NCBI RefSeq assembly: GCF_036345255.1
Contig: NZ_CP107783.1
Coordinates: forward strand, 682,001 to 746,000
Direction: 5' to 3'
Origin: Streptomyces sp. NBC_00569
GTDB lineage: Bacteria > Actinomycetota > Actinomycetes > Streptomycetales > Streptomycetaceae
Length of the DNA stretch: 64,000 nt
The notes under the pieces are model-generated. The model was not told the DNA's origin. It was given only the letters and a program-made list of their open reading frames with translations, and ran no database searches. Shown in pieces: positions 33,090 to 41,491 of the stretch. The position numbers and the translations under genes are program-made. Positions within the stretch are counted from its first letter, which is position 1, and every line of letters starts with the position of its first letter.

Positions 33090-33680
33090 TCACGCTGTGC
33101 GGGCCAGCGCGTCCAGGTAGTCCTCCAGAAGCCCGGCCTGGCGACGGGGCGGGAACGCCTCGGGGTCGAACAGGGCCTGCACCACCAGGCCGAGCACGAA
33201 GGCCTGGGCACCGGCCGCGATGCGCGCCGGGTCCCCGTCGGGCAGCTCGCCCGCCTCCTGAGCGGCCACGACCAGGTCGCGGAGCTTGGCGCGGCTTCGC
33301 GCGTACTTGCCCGCGTAGTCCTCGCTCAGCCCGGGGTCCGCGAGCGCGGTGTCCCAGGAGGACACCCAGATCCGGTTGCTGTCGGTGGCCTCGCCGGTCA
33401 GCGGCAGGATGCCCATCAGGGCGGTCTTCAGCGCGGCAAGTCCCTCCCCCGCGGGAGGCCGGGGACGCGAGACGGTCCGCTGCTCGAGCAGGTCGAGGGC
33501 GTACGCGACCAGGTCGCGCTTGGCCGGGAAGTAGTGGGTGAGCAGGCCGGTGGACGCGTCGAGTTCGGCGGCGACCGCGCGCATGGTCAGGCCGCCGAAT
33601 CCGTGCGCGACCAGCACCCGCCAGACCGCTTCGGAGACGTCACGGCGACGGGCCTCATGGTCCCCCTTGGTACGTGGCAT
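33090..33680 (-). CDS. TetR-family regulator
   Basis: A 196-residue TetR: HTH region VLVAHGFGGLTMRAVAAELD followed by STGLLTHYFPAKRDLVAYAL. This pattern and the BetI-like C-terminal domain match a common actinobacterial subgroup. ATG 33680 is the natural family start (MPRTKGDHEARRRD). It is divergent from an acetyltransferase gene with only 49 bp between starts, so one operator could control both, but no clear palindrome was seen. Confidence 0.85.
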   Translation of the reverse strand: MPRTKGDHEARRRDVSEAVWRVLVAHGFGGLTMRAVAAELDASTGLLTHYFPAKRDLVAYALDLLEQRTVSRPRPPAGEGLAALKTALMGILPLTGEATDSNRIWVSSWDTALADPGLSEDYAGKYARSRAKLRDLVVAAQEAGELPDGDPARIAAGAQAFVLGLVVQALFDPEAFPPRRQAGLLEDYLDALARTA

Positions 33681-33729
33681 GCTGCTACGGTACATAGCCA
33701 AAACGCTTGTTGTGTGAATGAGGTCCCAC

Positions 33730-34275
33730 ATGTTCTCTCTCCCCCTGCGGGACGACGCCCGTCTCGCCCCGCTCGAGATATGGCACGCCGAGGAGTTCGC
33801 CGCCCACCTGGACCGGGCCCGCGAGCACATCCGGCCGTGGGTCGGGGCGGGCTTCGTCACCGTCGACGTCGACGGGGCGCGCGCCACACTGCGCCGGTAC
33901 GCCGAGCGCCAGGCCGCGGACGGCGGCCGCCTCTACGGCATCTGGCTCGACGGCACGCTCGTCGGCGGCGTGATGTTCGTGGACTTCGACGCCGCCTCCG
34001 GTTCCTGCGAGATCGGCTGCTGGCTGGAGCCCGGCGCCGAGGGCCATGGCCTCATCACACCGGCGTGCGGCGCCTTGCTGGACTGGGCCTTCACCACACG
34101 GGGCCTGCACCGCGCCGAGTGGATCTGCCGGGCCGACAACGAGCGCAGCGCCGCGGTGGCCAAGCGGCTCGGCATGACACTCGAGGGTGTGCGACGCGAG
34201 TCCTGGCCCTACAAGGGAACGCGCCACGACAAGCAGGTCTGGGCGGTTCTCGCCCCTGAATGGCGCACCCGGTAA
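33730..34275 (+). CDS. GNAT N-acetyltransferase, RimJ/RimL type
   Basis: A 181-residue acetyltransferase: HAEEFAAHLDRAREHIRPWV near the N-terminus, the acetyl-CoA strand-loop GCWLEPGAEGHGLITPACGA and the C-terminal ADNERSAAVAKRLGMTLEGV typical of RimJ/RimL proteins. ATG 33730 is favoured over 33718 because GAGG lies 6 nt upstream. Substrates may be ribosomal protein N-termini, peptides or small amines. Confidence 0.85.
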   Translation: MFSLPLRDDARLAPLEIWHAEEFAAHLDRAREHIRPWVGAGFVTVDVDGARATLRRYAERQAADGGRLYGIWLDGTLVGGVMFVDFDAASGSCEIGCWLEPGAEGHGLITPACGALLDWAFTTRGLHRAEWICRADNERSAAVAKRLGMTLEGVRRESWPYKGTRHDKQVWAVLAPEWRTR

Positions 34276-34322
34276 CCACGACACCGCGGCGCCGCGCCGC
34301 CCCGCCCGGAACGGCTGCCCCA

Positions 34323-34382
34323 TTGACTTGCTCCTCGGGCTGAAGCCCGAGGATTCTGGCCTTCCCTGATGTTGCTGCGCCG
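34323..34382 (-). mobile_element. Right end of TnpB element with terminal hairpin
   Basis: On the element strand the sequence downstream of tnpB carries CCTCGGGC TTCA GCCCGAGG (34335-34354) followed by a GTCAA end at about 34323-34327. This is the usual IS200/IS605 right-end layout. In this family the region overlaps the 3' end of the omega RNA; the bases beyond 34323 would be the guide-equivalent. Confidence 0.7.
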
Positions 34383-35612
34383 CTACGCGACGCGGGCGAC
34401 ATCGGGGAGTCCGTGGCTTCCTGTTTCGCTGCGCTGTGCCACGACCGGGGCCGTGGCCTTACCTGCGCTCCACAGGCTGTGACCACCGAGTCCGGCGGCC
34501 TTCTTCACGTTGATTGCCGAGTTGATGTCCCGGTCGTGCACCGTGTGGCAGCCGGGACAGGTCCACTCGCGAATGTGCAGGGGCTTGGGGCCGTCGATGC
34601 GGTCGCAGACGTGACAGGTCTGAGAGGTCGGCACAAACCGTCCGATCTTGATCAGCGTGCGTCCGTACCGCTGCGCCTTGTAATGGAGCATGGTCACGAA
34701 CTGGGACCAGCCCGCATCGTGCACGCTCTTGGCCATCCGGGTGCGCGCCGCCCTGACCGCCAGGTCTTCCACACCGATCGCTTGATTCTCGCGGATCAGC
34801 TGCGTGGAGAGCTGGTGGTGGAACTCGCGGCGGGCATCGGCGACGGCCGCGTGGGTGCGGGCCAGCTTGAGGCGGGCCTTGGCCCGGTTCCTCGACCCCT
34901 TCTGCTTACGTGACAGCTCCCGCTGCGCCTTCTTCAGCTTCTTCTCCGCCCGGCGCAGAAACCGCGGGTTTTCGATCTTTGTGCCGTCGGAGAGGATCGC
35001 GAAGTGCTTCAGGCCCAGGTCAATGCCGATCTGGTGGTCCGGGTCAGCGGGTTCGAAGCGGGCTTGGTCGGTTTCGGCGTCGGTGTCGATGTCAAAGCTG
35101 GCGAAGTACCGCTCGGCACTGTCCTTGATGACCGTGACCGACGAGGGCACCATGGGCAGGGTGCGCGACCACCGCACCTTCACCTCACCGATCTTGGGGA
35201 GCAGGAGGTGTCCGGCGTCGGTGAGTTTCCAGCGGGCGTTCGCGGTGAACCGGATGGCCTGGCGGGTGTCCTTGCGGGACTTGAACGACGGCTCCCCGAG
35301 CCTGGGGCCCTTGCGCTCGCTCCTGAGGGAGGCGAAGAAGTTGCTGTACGCACTCTCCGCGTCGCGCAGGGACTGCTGCAGCACCACCGAAGAGACCTCG
35401 CCCAGCCAAGCCCGCTCCGGGGTCTTCTTCGCCTCGGTGATCAGGATGCGGGACAGGGCGCCGATCTTCGGGAAGGGCAGCTTGTTCTCGCGGGCGGCAC
35501 GCCGGGCGCGTACCGCGTCGTTGTAGACGACGCGAGCGCAGCCGAACGCCCGGTCCAGAGCGGCCCGTTGGCCGCGGGACGGGTACAAGCGAAAGCTGTA
35601 CCTCAGCTGCAT
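34383..35612 (-). CDS. tnpB: TnpB RNA-guided nuclease, orphan IS1341-type
   Basis: A 409-residue TnpB: an N-terminal OrfB domain (YSFRLYPSRGQRAALDRAFG), RuvC residues Asp198 (IGIDLGLK), Glu282 (GVEDL) and Asp362 (DRDINSAIN), and a zinc ribbon with Cys333/336 and Cys352/355. All catalytic residues are present, so it should be active. TnpB is an RNA-guided nuclease that cuts empty donor sites and helps the element persist. No tnpA Y1 transposase is in the flanks, so this is a stand-alone copy that needs a TnpA in trans. Immediately next to it lies a decayed methyltransferase gene. Confidence 0.93.
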   Translation of the reverse strand: MQLRYSFRLYPSRGQRAALDRAFGCARVVYNDAVRARRAARENKLPFPKIGALSRILITEAKKTPERAWLGEVSSVVLQQSLRDAESAYSNFFASLRSERKGPRLGEPSFKSRKDTRQAIRFTANARWKLTDAGHLLLPKIGEVKVRWSRTLPMVPSSVTVIKDSAERYFASFDIDTDAETDQARFEPADPDHQIGIDLGLKHFAILSDGTKIENPRFLRRAEKKLKKAQRELSRKQKGSRNRAKARLKLARTHAAVADARREFHHQLSTQLIRENQAIGVEDLAVRAARTRMAKSVHDAGWSQFVTMLHYKAQRYGRTLIKIGRFVPTSQTCHVCDRIDGPKPLHIREWTCPGCHTVHDRDINSAINVKKAAGLGGHSLWSAGKATAPVVAQRSETGSHGLPDVARVA

Positions 35613-35980
35613 GAACGCAAACCATACCGGCGCGGTGATACCGAACAGAGAGAAGATCCATACTGATCACCGACGCCTTCTTGTGATCACGTAAGCGCCG
35701 ACACCGAGCAGGGCCCTTCTCCGATCTCACGCGTTCGCCTGTGCCCCAGGCCCTGTCCAGCCCCGCCGGAAGGCAACCACACCGCTTCGCGGCAGCCCTC
35801 ACCTACGACACGTTGGCCCGCTCCGCGGCCCACAACACTGCGCGCCCCCGATGCCCTACGCGTCCCGCGCACACCTTCCCGTGGTGCGGGACGGCGCGCG
35901 ACCATGTTCCGCCCGGCCGCGTGCCGCATGCGTCAGGTTTCCACTTCCAGGACGCGAAATCGCCCCCTCCGCGTCACACA
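35613..35980. other. TnpB left-end region and eroded sequence
   Basis: No intact gene is seen. An inverted repeat TGATCAC (35664-35670)/GTGATCA (35683-35689) is a candidate left-end hairpin, flanked outside on the element strand by TTAC (35691-35694), a possible target motif. The rest, to 35980, has open frames without recognisable protein features and may include the eroded N-terminal half of the methyltransferase fossil. Confidence 0.4.
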
Positions 35981-36382
35981 TGCGTCGAGCTGGAGCTGCT
36001 CTTCGCCGAACACGCCCGGCGCTGCGTCGCGGCGGCCGCTACGTGGTCATCACCGGCTGTTGCAACGGCAGTTGCGGCCAGGCGTCGCGTGAGGTGTCCC
36101 TGATCAACGCCAGCTACATCTGCGACATCCACCCGCGGTCGGAGTTACTTCCGCGCCACGGCCCGCAACCGCCCGGTCCCCGTGCACGTCGAGGACCTCA
36201 CCGAGGCCGCGCTGCCCTACCGGGAACTGCGCGAGCAGGCCGACCATCTGGTCACCGGCATCGAGGACACGTTCCTCACCGCGTACAGGAACGGCAGTTT
36301 CCCGTACCTGATGATCGCTGCCGCCCGTGTCGGACTCCGGCCCCTCCCTGAGCCGCGATCCGGTGCCGTCAGCGTGAATTGA
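35981..36382 (+). pseudogene. Fossil of geranyl diphosphate 2-C-methyltransferase (2-MIB pathway)
   Basis: Three pieces in shifting frames line up with the C-terminal half of streptomycete GPP methyltransferase. They are ELELLFAEHAR (from 35987), GGRYVVITGCCN...GQASREVSLINASYICDIHPRS (from about 36036), and RNRPVPVHVEDLTEAALPYRELREQADHLVTGIEDTFLTAYRNGSFPYLMIAA (to about 36325). The family counterpart reads DLHDLFSEH, GGRYVTITGCW, SQINAHFECNIHSR and LVTGIEKAF. At least two frameshifts and loss of the N-terminal SAM-binding half make it non-functional. The intact enzyme methylates geranyl diphosphate on the way to the earthy odorant 2-methylisoborneol. No terpene cyclase is adjacent. Confidence 0.8.
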
Positions 36383-36455
36383 CGTTCGCGGGGTAGGAAG
36401 GCAAGGCCCGCGCAACGGGCACACGGATCACGCGGAACCGGGAGAGGGCGGTCGG

Positions 36456-36836
36456 ATGATGGCGCTGGAGCAGGCGACCCAAGGAGTGGTTCAGGCGGTC
36501 GTCGTCCACAACGGACGCCTGCTCCTGGTGGAACAGCCGGACGGCAGCGCACTGCCGTTCGGTGTTCCCGAGCCCGCCGAGTCGGCGGAGGCCACCGCCG
36601 CACGCCTCGTGTACGAGCTCACCGGCTACCTCGTCGACGGTTCGTCGACGCTCGAACCGCAGGCGGCTGGGGCAGATTCGGGGCCGGCTGTTCTGTGCCA
36701 GCTGCTGACCGAGGACCCCTCGGACGGAGCGCGGCTCGCGCCGGAGCAGATCCACTGGGTTCCGGTCGCTGAGGCGGTCGGCATCACGCCGCCCGGAGTC
36801 GTCCGCGACTACCTGGAGGGCCACACGCCTGTGTGA
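36456..36836 (+). CDS. Degenerate Nudix-like protein
   Basis: A 126-residue protein with a Nudix-type beginning (GVVQAVVVHNGRLLLVEQPD) and a box GVPEPAESAEATAARLVYELTGY. Compared with the Nudix box GX5EX7REUXEEXGU, the first G, the first E, R, one later E and the last G remain, but the second E of RE and one of the EE pair are Leu. Metal binding and hydrolysis are therefore doubtful, and it may be a binding protein. GGAGAGGG precedes the start, with ATG codons at 36456 and 36459. Confidence 0.7.
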   Translation: MMALEQATQGVVQAVVVHNGRLLLVEQPDGSALPFGVPEPAESAEATAARLVYELTGYLVDGSSTLEPQAAGADSGPAVLCQLLTEDPSDGARLAPEQIHWVPVAEAVGITPPGVVRDYLEGHTPV

Positions 36837-36867
36837 ACCCTCCACTTGCCTGGGCGGCCGGACCTCG

Positions 36868-37047
36868 TCACTGGGCCCAGCGGCCGTTGGCCTTGCGGTG
36901 ATCGTGGGGCTGCTGGGACTTACCGGGCAGCTGGTCCTTCGCCTGCTTGACGGCTGCCTGCGGGATCTGCGAGTGGAAGTACAGCAGCTTTCCCTGCCCT
37001 CGGGCGCCTATTCCGTGGTGGCCTTTCGCCGGTGAGTTCTTGCTCAT
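36868..37047 (-). CDS. Small basic hypothetical protein
   Basis: A 59-residue hydrophilic, Lys/His/Gln-rich protein (MSKNSPAKGHHGIGARGQGK start, KANGRWAQ end) with no membrane segment. ATG 37047 is preceded by GAGG. It is not recognised. It lies on the strand opposite to the baeRF3 gene, with divergent starts 218 bp apart, so the two may share a stress-controlled promoter region. Coding-like third positions and a good ribosome site support it, but its size keeps doubt. Confidence 0.5.
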   Translation of the reverse strand: MSKNSPAKGHHGIGARGQGKLLYFHSQIPQAAVKQAKDQLPGKSQQPHDHRKANGRWAQ

Positions 37048-37264
37048 GACTCGGCACCTCGCCATCTCACGTCGGCTTCGCGGGCCCGGAGCTCTCCGGT
37101 CGCGCATTCCGTAGATTTCACGGTACGCCGCTGCCGACGACGACGGCGGGTCGAGACGGTGACGGAGGAGCGCGCCGAACCCACCCCGCGGGGCACGAGC
37201 ACGTTACCCGTCGGTCGGGCGTCTCCGCCCTGCGTCTCCGGGTGATCAATGCGACGCTGAAATC

Positions 37265-38446
37265 GTGCATACCTCCGAGCTGACTCCTGAAATCCGTGCC
37301 GCCCTGAGCAAGAAGCGGCCGTATCCCGCGATCACGTTGGTCACGCCGACCGATCCGGATTTCCCCTTCAGCGACAAGGACCGAATCCTCATCCGCGACC
37401 TGGTCACCGAGGCCAAGCGACGGCTGGCGGACGACCCGGACGTGGAGCGGGAGACGAGGTTGGAACTGCGGGATCAACTGCTGGATCCCGCGGCGATCGA
37501 GCACGCGACCGATCCCTTCCACCCGGACGACGCCATGGTCGTCTATGTGGCCGTGAACGAGCCCGTGCAGGTATGGCGGATGACATCGCTCGCACCGGTG
37601 GAACCCCGCGTGGAATTCGCCACGACATTCCTGACGCGCTACCTCGTTGCCGCCGAGCAGCGTTCCCGCCCGTACCTGGTTCTTGTCCTCGACCAGGAAA
37701 TGTGCCGTCTGTACCACGGGTCTGTACGAAGGCTGCAGGAAGTGGAGACGAACGGGTGGCCGGACAAGCCGCAGATCCCGTCGCCCGAGGATGCAATTCC
37801 CGGGTCCATCCCCCACTCCACGCCGTACGAGGGACATGAGGAGCGGGTCGAGCAGTACCTGCGGACCGTGGACAAGCGGCTGGGGCAGTCCTTCGAGGAG
37901 CACGACGGACTGCCGCTGTTCGTCATCGGCGGCGACAAGATCCTCGCCACGTTCAAGAGCATCACCCGCTACGGGAATCTGATCGCCGGGACATTGCCGC
38001 TCACAGGCATGGACAAGGAATCGGCTCAGGACCTGGAGAAGCGGCTCCAGCCGGTACTCGCCGACTTCTACGCGCAGCAGGTCGCCGAAGCAGTCTCCGA
38101 GCTGGGCGAAGCGCGTGGACAGGGCAAGTACGTCGGCGGCGCTCCCGAGGTGTGGACCTCGGTCGCGGACAAGCGCGTGCGCCGCCTGGTGGTGGAAGAG
38201 GGACTGATGCTGGCGGGCCGCATCACCGAGGCCGACCGCGTCCTGGAGCTCGTGGACGTACCGAAGCCGGTGACGCTGCCGGACCCGAAGAAGGACATGG
38301 AACCGCCGGCGCACGCACTTGGTGTGGCCACCGACATCGTCGAGCGACTCGTGGACAACGCGATCGCGGCCGACGCCCGGGTTCTGTTCGTGCCCGACGG
38401 GACGCTCCAGGAGGCCGGCGGCGTGGCGGCGCTTCTGCGGTACTGA
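37265..38446 (+). CDS. baeRF3-domain protein (release-factor-like)
   Basis: A 393-residue protein of bacterial archaeo-eukaryotic release factor family 3. It has KKRPYPAITLVTPTDPDFPF at the N-terminus, a central LVLVLDQEMCRLYHGSVRRL strand-turn and a C-terminal DNAIAADARVLFVPDGTLQE, the eRF1 domain-3-like part. Members are thought to act on stalled ribosomes or stress responses, and the exact role is unproven. The GTG at 37265 fits the family start. A very strong terminator follows. Confidence 0.85.
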   Translation: MHTSELTPEIRAALSKKRPYPAITLVTPTDPDFPFSDKDRILIRDLVTEAKRRLADDPDVERETRLELRDQLLDPAAIEHATDPFHPDDAMVVYVAVNEPVQVWRMTSLAPVEPRVEFATTFLTRYLVAAEQRSRPYLVLVLDQEMCRLYHGSVRRLQEVETNGWPDKPQIPSPEDAIPGSIPHSTPYEGHEERVEQYLRTVDKRLGQSFEEHDGLPLFVIGGDKILATFKSITRYGNLIAGTLPLTGMDKESAQDLEKRLQPVLADFYAQQVAEAVSELGEARGQGKYVGGAPEVWTSVADKRVRRLVVEEGLMLAGRITEADRVLELVDVPKPVTLPDPKKDMEPPAHALGVATDIVERLVDNAIAADARVLFVPDGTLQEAGGVAALLRY

Positions 38447-38463
38447 TCCCCACCGGCGAAAGC

Positions 38464-38500
38464 GCGAGAGACGGGACCCCACTGGGGTCCCGTCTCTCGC
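38464..38500. terminator. 17-bp perfect hairpin, bidirectional terminator
   Basis: Arms 38464-38480 and 38484-38500 are exact complements with a 3-nt loop (ACT). It lies between the convergent baeRF3 and DUF1918 genes. Confidence 0.93.
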
Positions 38501-38516
38501 TCTGTCCTCGCGCAAT

Positions 38517-38735
38517 CTAGAGATACGGCGAACCGGAAACATCAATCACGTGTGTATCGCGCTTGCCGCGTGTCATTTCCACCCTCGGGCCCGGCGCGAC
38601 GACAGCGGTACGGCCGTCCGCGAAGCTCACCTGGTAGAGATCCCGATTCGTACCGGAGATGATCTCCTCGACCCTCACGGTCGGGTCACCCTTGACGCCG
38701 TGCAGGGTCAGATAATCGCCCTTCTTGGCTTCCAT
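38517..38735 (-). CDS. DUF1918 small protein
   Basis: A 72-residue protein with the DUF1918 start (MEAKKGDYLTLHG) and the later YQVSFADGRTAVVAPGP segment, a small SH3-like barrel common in actinobacteria, function unknown. ATG 38735 is chosen because DUF1918 begins M-x-A-x-x-GD. It is divergent from cydA with 201 bp between. Confidence 0.75.
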   Translation of the reverse strand: MEAKKGDYLTLHGVKGDPTVRVEEIISGTNRDLYQVSFADGRTAVVAPGPRVEMTRGKRDTHVIDVSGSPYL

Positions 38736-38780
38736 GTGATCAGCCTCTGATGCTGACAGCTTCCGACGCCTCTGATGTGG

Positions 38781-38802
38781 GGCATTGATTCCACTCAATC
38801 CC
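38781..38802. promoter_or_regulatory. Inverted repeat upstream of cydA
   Basis: GG-N-ATTGA-N6-TCAAT-N-CC is symmetric apart from one base pair and lies between the divergent DUF1918 and cydA starts. It could bind a redox or stress regulator. It does not match the Rex consensus. Confidence 0.4.
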
Positions 38803-38936
38803 GATGGTTGCCGATCCGCAAGCGGAGCGGAAACTGCTCACCTGCACCTGGCCCCAGCTCCACCGGGCTCGACGCCGGTTTGTGCTAAAGATAGCTTTTG
38901 CCCGAATGTGGGGAAATCCGGTCGAGAGAAGGTGCA

Positions 38937-40475
38937 GTGGTACTAGCGATCGCTCAAGAGACCATGGCGCGATGGCAGTTCGGCATCACCATCGTCTACC
39001 ACTTCCTCTTCGTGCCGCTGACGATCAGTCTGGCCTCCATCGTGGCGGGCTTCGAGACGGCCTGGGTGCGCACGGGCAACGCGAAGTATTTTCACGCCAC
39101 GAAGTTCTGGGGCAGGCTCTTTCTCATCAATATCGCGATGGGCGTCGTCACCGGCATCGTCCAGGAGTTCCAGTTCGGCATGAACTGGTCCGACTACTCG
39201 CGCTTCGTCGGCGACGTCTTCGGCGCACCGCTGGCGATGGAGGCGCTGATCGCCTTCTTCTTCGAGTCCACATTCATCGGCCTGTGGATCTTCGGCTGGG
39301 ACAGACTTCCCAAGAAGCTGCACTGCGCGTGCATCTGGCTGGTCGCCATCGGCACCCTGCTCTCCGCCTACTTCATTCTGGCGGCCAACTCCTTCATGCA
39401 GCACCCCGTCGGCTACCGGATCGACAAGGAGTCCGGTCGGGCCCAGCTCACCGACATCGGCCGGGTGTTGTTCCAGAACACCACGCAGGTACAGATGTTC
39501 CACACCGTCACCGCCGCGTTCCTCACCGGCTCCGCGCTGGTGATCGGTCTCTCCTCGTACCACCTGCTGCGCGCCAAGCGCGGCAGGGAGACCAACCGCC
39601 GCAACATCGCGCCGATGCGGACCTCACTGCGGGTCGGCCTGATCATCGCGGTCGTCGCTGGGCTCGGCACCGCGATCAGCGGGGACCGGCTGGGCAAGGT
39701 CATGTTCGAGCAGCAGCCGATGAAGATGGCCGCCGCCGAGGCGCTCTGGGACACGCAGGGTCCCGCTCCCTTCTCGATCTTCTCGATCGGCGACGTCTCC
39801 GAGGGTCACAACACCGTCGCGCTGGAGATCCCGGGCCTGCTGTCGTTCCTCGCCAAGGACAACTTCCACTCCCCCGTCCCCGGCATCAACGACAGGGCCC
39901 GTGAGGAGGCGGCCCAGTTCGGCGGTGAACCGGAGGACTTCATCCCGAACATCTTCATGACGTACTGGGGATTCCGCCTCATGATCTTCTTCGGGATGAC
40001 CAGCTTCGTCGTGGGTCTGATCGGGCTGTGGACCACACGCCGGAAGTTCTGGCTCACCCAGCCGCACAAGACGGACGACGACGAGCCGCCGATGCTGATG
40101 CTCACCGACAAGGTCGAGATGAACGCCTTCTTCACCAGGTGGAGCTGGCGGGTCGGCATCCTCACCATGGCCTTCCCGCTGGTCGCCAACAGCTTCGGCT
40201 GGATCTTCACCGAGATGGGCCGCCAGCCCTGGGTGGTCTACCAGTTGATGCGCACCGCCGAGGCCGACTCCCCCAACGTCGCCAACGGCACGGTGATCGG
40301 CTCGATGACCGCGTTCACCGTGCTCTACGCGGTACTCGCGGTGATCTGGGTGAAGCTCATGGCCAAGTACGGCATGGCCGGCCCGGACTCCGGTGAACAG
40401 CCGCCGACCAAGGACCCGACCCTGCGCGGGCCCTCCGCGAAGGACGCGGACCAGCCCCTTGCCCACGCGTACTGA
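38937..40475 (+). CDS. cydA: Cytochrome bd oxidase subunit I
   Basis: A 512-residue CydA. The heme b595-type ligand is His22 in FGITIVYHFLF, the b558 ligands are His in VQMFHTVTAAFLTG and Met in FTEMGRQPWVVYQ, and the GRQPW motif and VMFEQQPMKMAAAE are present. It oxidises menaquinol and reduces O2 to water with high affinity and no proton pumping, supporting respiration at low O2. The GTG start has GAGAAGG 5-6 nt upstream. A short Q-loop of the actinobacterial type is seen. cydB starts 12 nt after its stop. Confidence 0.95.
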   Translation: MVLAIAQETMARWQFGITIVYHFLFVPLTISLASIVAGFETAWVRTGNAKYFHATKFWGRLFLINIAMGVVTGIVQEFQFGMNWSDYSRFVGDVFGAPLAMEALIAFFFESTFIGLWIFGWDRLPKKLHCACIWLVAIGTLLSAYFILAANSFMQHPVGYRIDKESGRAQLTDIGRVLFQNTTQVQMFHTVTAAFLTGSALVIGLSSYHLLRAKRGRETNRRNIAPMRTSLRVGLIIAVVAGLGTAISGDRLGKVMFEQQPMKMAAAEALWDTQGPAPFSIFSIGDVSEGHNTVALEIPGLLSFLAKDNFHSPVPGINDRAREEAAQFGGEPEDFIPNIFMTYWGFRLMIFFGMTSFVVGLIGLWTTRRKFWLTQPHKTDDDEPPMLMLTDKVEMNAFFTRWSWRVGILTMAFPLVANSFGWIFTEMGRQPWVVYQLMRTAEADSPNVANGTVIGSMTAFTVLYAVLAVIWVKLMAKYGMAGPDSGEQPPTKDPTLRGPSAKDADQPLAHAY

Positions 40476-40487
40476 GGACGGATCGTC

Positions 40488-41489
40488 ATGCACCTCCACG
40501 ATCTCTGGTTCATCCTGATCGCCGTCCTGTGGATCGGCTACTTCTTCCTCGAGGGCTTCGACTTCGGCGTCGGTGTCCTCACCAAGCTGCTGGCCCGCAA
40601 CGGCACCGAGCGCCGGGTCCTGATCAACACCATCGGCCCGGTGTGGGACGGCAACGAGGTCTGGGTGATCACGGCCGCCGGTGCGACCTTCGCGGCCTTC
40701 CCCGACTGGTACGCCACGATGTTCAGCGGCTTCTACATTCCGCTGCTGATCATCCTGTTCTGCCTGATCGTCCGGGGCGTGGCCTTCGAGTACCGCGCCA
40801 AGCAGTCCGGTGCGCGCTGGCAGCGCAACTGGGAGGAGGCCACCTTCTGGACCTCCTTGCTGCCGCCCTTCTTCTGGGGCGTGATCTTCGCGAACATGGT
40901 CCGCGGCCTCGCGATCGACGCGGACAAGTCGTACGTGGGCGGCCTCGGGGATCTGTTCGACGGTTACGCGATCCTCGGCGGCTTCATGACGCTGGTGCTG
41001 TTCGTCTTCCACGGCGCGGTCTTCGCGGCGCTGAAGACGCTCGGCGAGATCCGCGACCGTGCCAGGGCCCGGGCAATCCAAGTGGGTGCCATGGCAGGCC
41101 TGTCGCTGATCGCCTTCCTGATCTGGACGCAGGCGGACTCGGGCAACGGGTGGAGCCTGGGCGTGATGATCGTGGCGTTCGTGGCCCTGGCCGGAGCCCT
41201 CGTCATGACCCGGCTCGGCCGTGACGGCTGGGCGTTCACACTGTCGGGGCTGACCGTCGTGGCCGCGTTCGCGACCCTGTTCCTGGCCCTGTATCCGGAC
41301 GTCATGCCGTCGACGCTCGACCCCGGCTGGTCACTGACGGTCTCCAGCGCCGCTTCGTCGTCGTACACGCTGAAGGTGATGACGATCGTCGCGGCGGTGT
41401 TCACGCCGATCGTGCTGATCTACCAGAGCTGGACATACTGGGTCTTCCGCCGCCGGATCGGCGTCCAGCACATTCCGGCGGGCCACTGA
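40488..41489 (+). CDS. cydB: Cytochrome bd oxidase subunit II
   Basis: A 333-residue CydB with about eight membrane helices: LWIGYFFLEGFDFGVGVL, VWDGNEVWVITAAGATFAAF, LIVRGVAFEYRAK and a C-terminal WTYWVF. It pairs with CydA. It is normally followed in streptomycetes by a cydCD fusion, of which only eroded pieces remain here. Confidence 0.95.
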   Translation: MHLHDLWFILIAVLWIGYFFLEGFDFGVGVLTKLLARNGTERRVLINTIGPVWDGNEVWVITAAGATFAAFPDWYATMFSGFYIPLLIILFCLIVRGVAFEYRAKQSGARWQRNWEEATFWTSLLPPFFWGVIFANMVRGLAIDADKSYVGGLGDLFDGYAILGGFMTLVLFVFHGAVFAALKTLGEIRDRARARAIQVGAMAGLSLIAFLIWTQADSGNGWSLGVMIVAFVALAGALVMTRLGRDGWAFTLSGLTVVAAFATLFLALYPDVMPSTLDPGWSLTVSSAASSSYTLKVMTIVAAVFTPIVLIYQSWTYWVFRRRIGVQHIPAGH

Positions 41490-41491
41490 CC

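Noticed and set aside
35741..36103. Open frame with 120 residues before the methyltransferase fossil
   Set aside because: Apart from ELELLFAEHAR it has no recognisable segment, no ribosome site and mixed codon use. It is part of the decayed region.
38880..38900. Possible Rex site upstream of cydA
   Set aside because: TTTGTGC...GC has only one weak half-site and does not fit TTGTGAA-N4-TTCACAA. Rex control of cydAB is plausible but is not shown by this sequence.
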